From positions 1 to 32,419 of the forward strand of contig CAPIEU010000012.1 of assembly GCA_948630815.1 (NCBI GenBank): 32,419 bases of DNA, written 5' to 3'. Under the pieces are notes generated by a model. The model saw only the letters and a list, made by a program, of their open reading frames with translations, was not told the DNA's origin and made no database searches. Below are positions 31,398 through 32,419 of the stretch, piece after piece (positions within the stretch are counted from its first letter, which is position 1; the number at the start of each line of letters is the position of its first letter). The stretch is from an uncultured Clostridia bacterium (GTDB lineage Bacteria; Bacillota; Clostridia; TANB77; CAG-508). A program made the position numbers and the translations under genes.

Positions 31398-32015
31398 TTG
31401 GAAGATACTTTTGCTAATAGATTAAAAGAAATATTAAAAATACGAAATATGAAACAAGTTGAATTATGTGAAAAAACTAAATTAAGTAGTGGCTTAATAA
31501 ATAAATATTTAAAAGGAAAAGCTTTTGCTAGACAAGACAAGTTATCTATACTTGCTGAAGCATTGGATACTAATGAAGTTTGGCTTATGGGATATAATGT
31601 TCCTATGGATAAGAATTATGGAAAAACCAAAATTGCAGAAATAGATATCATAAATCTTTCTACCAATGAAGTTATACAAAAAATACCTTATTCATATAGA
31701 ACAGATATTGCAGAAGATGATCCAAAAAACTATTTTGCAATATATGCTTCAGATAGTTCTATGGCTCCGCTTCTTGATGTTGGAGATGTAGCAATAATAA
31801 AGAAATATTCTAAATTTTCAAATGGAAAAACTTATCTATTGAAAATTAAGAATGGAAGTCCAATTATTCGTAAAGTAATTAAATCTGATGATGCAAATGT
31901 AGAATTACAAGCTATGAATATGTGGAACTTCCCTACTCAATATGATTTTAATTTTGAAGATTTAGAAATTTTAGGTGAAGTTGTAAAAGTAGAAAATAAC
32001 AGTGCTTTTAAATAA
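31398..32015 (+). CDS. CI-like repressor: XRE helix-turn-helix with S24 (LexA-like) peptidase domain
   Basis: A 205-residue lysogeny repressor. Residues 1-65 are an XRE HTH (R-N-M-K-Q-V-E-L-C-E-K-T-K-L-S-S-G-L-I-N-K-Y-L-K-G). Residues 100-200 are an S24 fold with the nucleophile Ser in S-S-M-A-P (about 121) and Lys in I-R-K (about 159), the usual spacing of about 38. Start TTG 31398 fits AGGAGG eight bases upstream; a GTG at 31389 overlaps that site. No clear Ala-Gly or Cys-Gly cleavage pair is seen, so self-cleavage is uncertain. Confidence 0.88.
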   Translation: MEDTFANRLKEILKIRNMKQVELCEKTKLSSGLINKYLKGKAFARQDKLSILAEALDTNEVWLMGYNVPMDKNYGKTKIAEIDIINLSTNEVIQKIPYSYRTDIAEDDPKNYFAIYASDSSMAPLLDVGDVAIIKKYSKFSNGKTYLLKIKNGSPIIRKVIKSDDANVELQAMNMWNFPTQYDFNFEDLEILGEVVKVENNSAFK

Positions 32016-32039
32016 AAAAAGAAAGGAAATGTAAAAAAT

Positions 32040-32366
32040 ATGGAAGATTTAGATTTAAATTTGAACCCTTATCCATGTTGGGATGAAGGAACAGACTCAC
32101 AGCAAGAATTTGCTAATGAATTAGTAGAAAGCTTTTGTGAACGATTTACTAAATACTTATATAATGGTGTTCACGATAATATTATAACATCAATTGATGC
32201 AGTACTCATTTCTAATTCAATTTTTATGGCAATAGATAGTATTAATGATGCTAATTGGTGGTGTAATAAAAAATCTACAAATGATTTTACCATTGCTTCT
32301 AAATTATTAGAAGACGACGAAATGCAATTAGAGCTTATTAACAAATTAAAAAAAGAATATAATTAA
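32040..32366 (+). CDS. Unknown acidic protein downstream of the repressor
   Basis: A 108-residue helical, acidic protein (MEDLDLNLNPYPCWDEGTDSQQEFANELVE). It shares the repressor transcript; AAAGGAAATG precedes it. The family is not recognised. By position it could be a lysogenic-conversion or repressor-accessory gene. Confidence 0.6.
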   Translation: MEDLDLNLNPYPCWDEGTDSQQEFANELVESFCERFTKYLYNGVHDNIITSIDAVLISNSIFMAIDSINDANWWCNKKSTNDFTIASKLLEDDEMQLELINKLKKEYN

Positions 32367-32369
32367 AAA

Positions 32370-32411
32370 GGATAATGTGTTACATTTTTTGCGGAACGTC
32401 ACACATTATCC
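32370..32411 (+). other. Long hairpin carrying copy 2 of the 16-bp repeat
   Basis: GGATAATGTGTTAC (32370-32383) and GTCACACATTATCC (32398-32411) form a 14-bp stem with one mismatch around a 14-base loop containing T6 and GCGGAAC. The 16-mer TGCGGAACGTCACACA spans the loop and right arm. It follows the last plus-strand gene. The T-run is in the loop, so it is not a standard terminator. Confidence 0.55.
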
Positions 32412-32419
32412 AGAGCATA

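Noticed and set aside
1..32419. CRISPR arrays or insertion sequences
   Set aside because: No regularly spaced repeats and no transposase-like frames were found.

Overview
The window is most of a temperate siphophage or prophage genome from a low-GC Firmicutes host, probably a gut Clostridia-like bacterium. This is judged from AT-rich codon use, strong AGGAGG-type ribosome binding sites, HK97-type head genes and clostridial-style early genes. Nearly all genes are on the minus strand and read from right to left. A divergent immunity region lies near the right edge: an S24-type repressor on the plus strand facing a Cro-like DUF739 gene across palindromic operators. The window ends before any lysis genes or integrase, and it cuts the last left-hand gene.

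Layout in transcription order (right to left): Cro-like protein and excisionase-like HTH protein (31.2-30.7 kb). Early and replication genes follow (30.7-19.5 kb): replication initiator, zinc-ribbon proteins, a PAPS-reductase-like PP-loop protein, RusA resolvase, an HNH protein, S-adenosylmethionine synthetase, an ASCH-domain protein, and an ArpU-like sigma-region-4 regulator. At the early/late boundary are a terminator and a single tRNA. A ParB-methyltransferase fusion and the packaging genes come next (19.2-14.6 kb), then portal, prohead protease, capsid, connectors, tail tube, tail chaperones with a -1 frameshift, tape measure, Dit, Gp37-like and baseplate proteins (14.6-2.0 kb). At the left end (1.9-0 kb) is a diversity-generating retroelement (DGR) with target gene, variable repeat, hairpin, Avd-like protein, template repeat and the start of the reverse transcriptase.

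The most striking feature is a translational one. I located every CGG trinucleotide on the coding strand of each gene I call and checked its frame. CGG occurs as an in-frame codon nine times, in seven genes. At all nine, the conserved protein continues only if the ribosome moves +1, so that C|GGA or C|GGT gives glycine. I found no CGG that must be read as arginine. The affected genes are large terminase, tape measure (twice), the PAPS-reductase-like gene (twice), replication initiator, an HNH/P-loop fusion, a small early gene and the DGR reverse transcriptase. In the P-loop gene the glycine recovered this way is the invariant glycine of the Walker A motif. The simplest reading is that CGG is unassigned in this phage-host system and acts as a +1 shift codon. 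Ordinary gene callers would split these genes into apparent pseudogenes.
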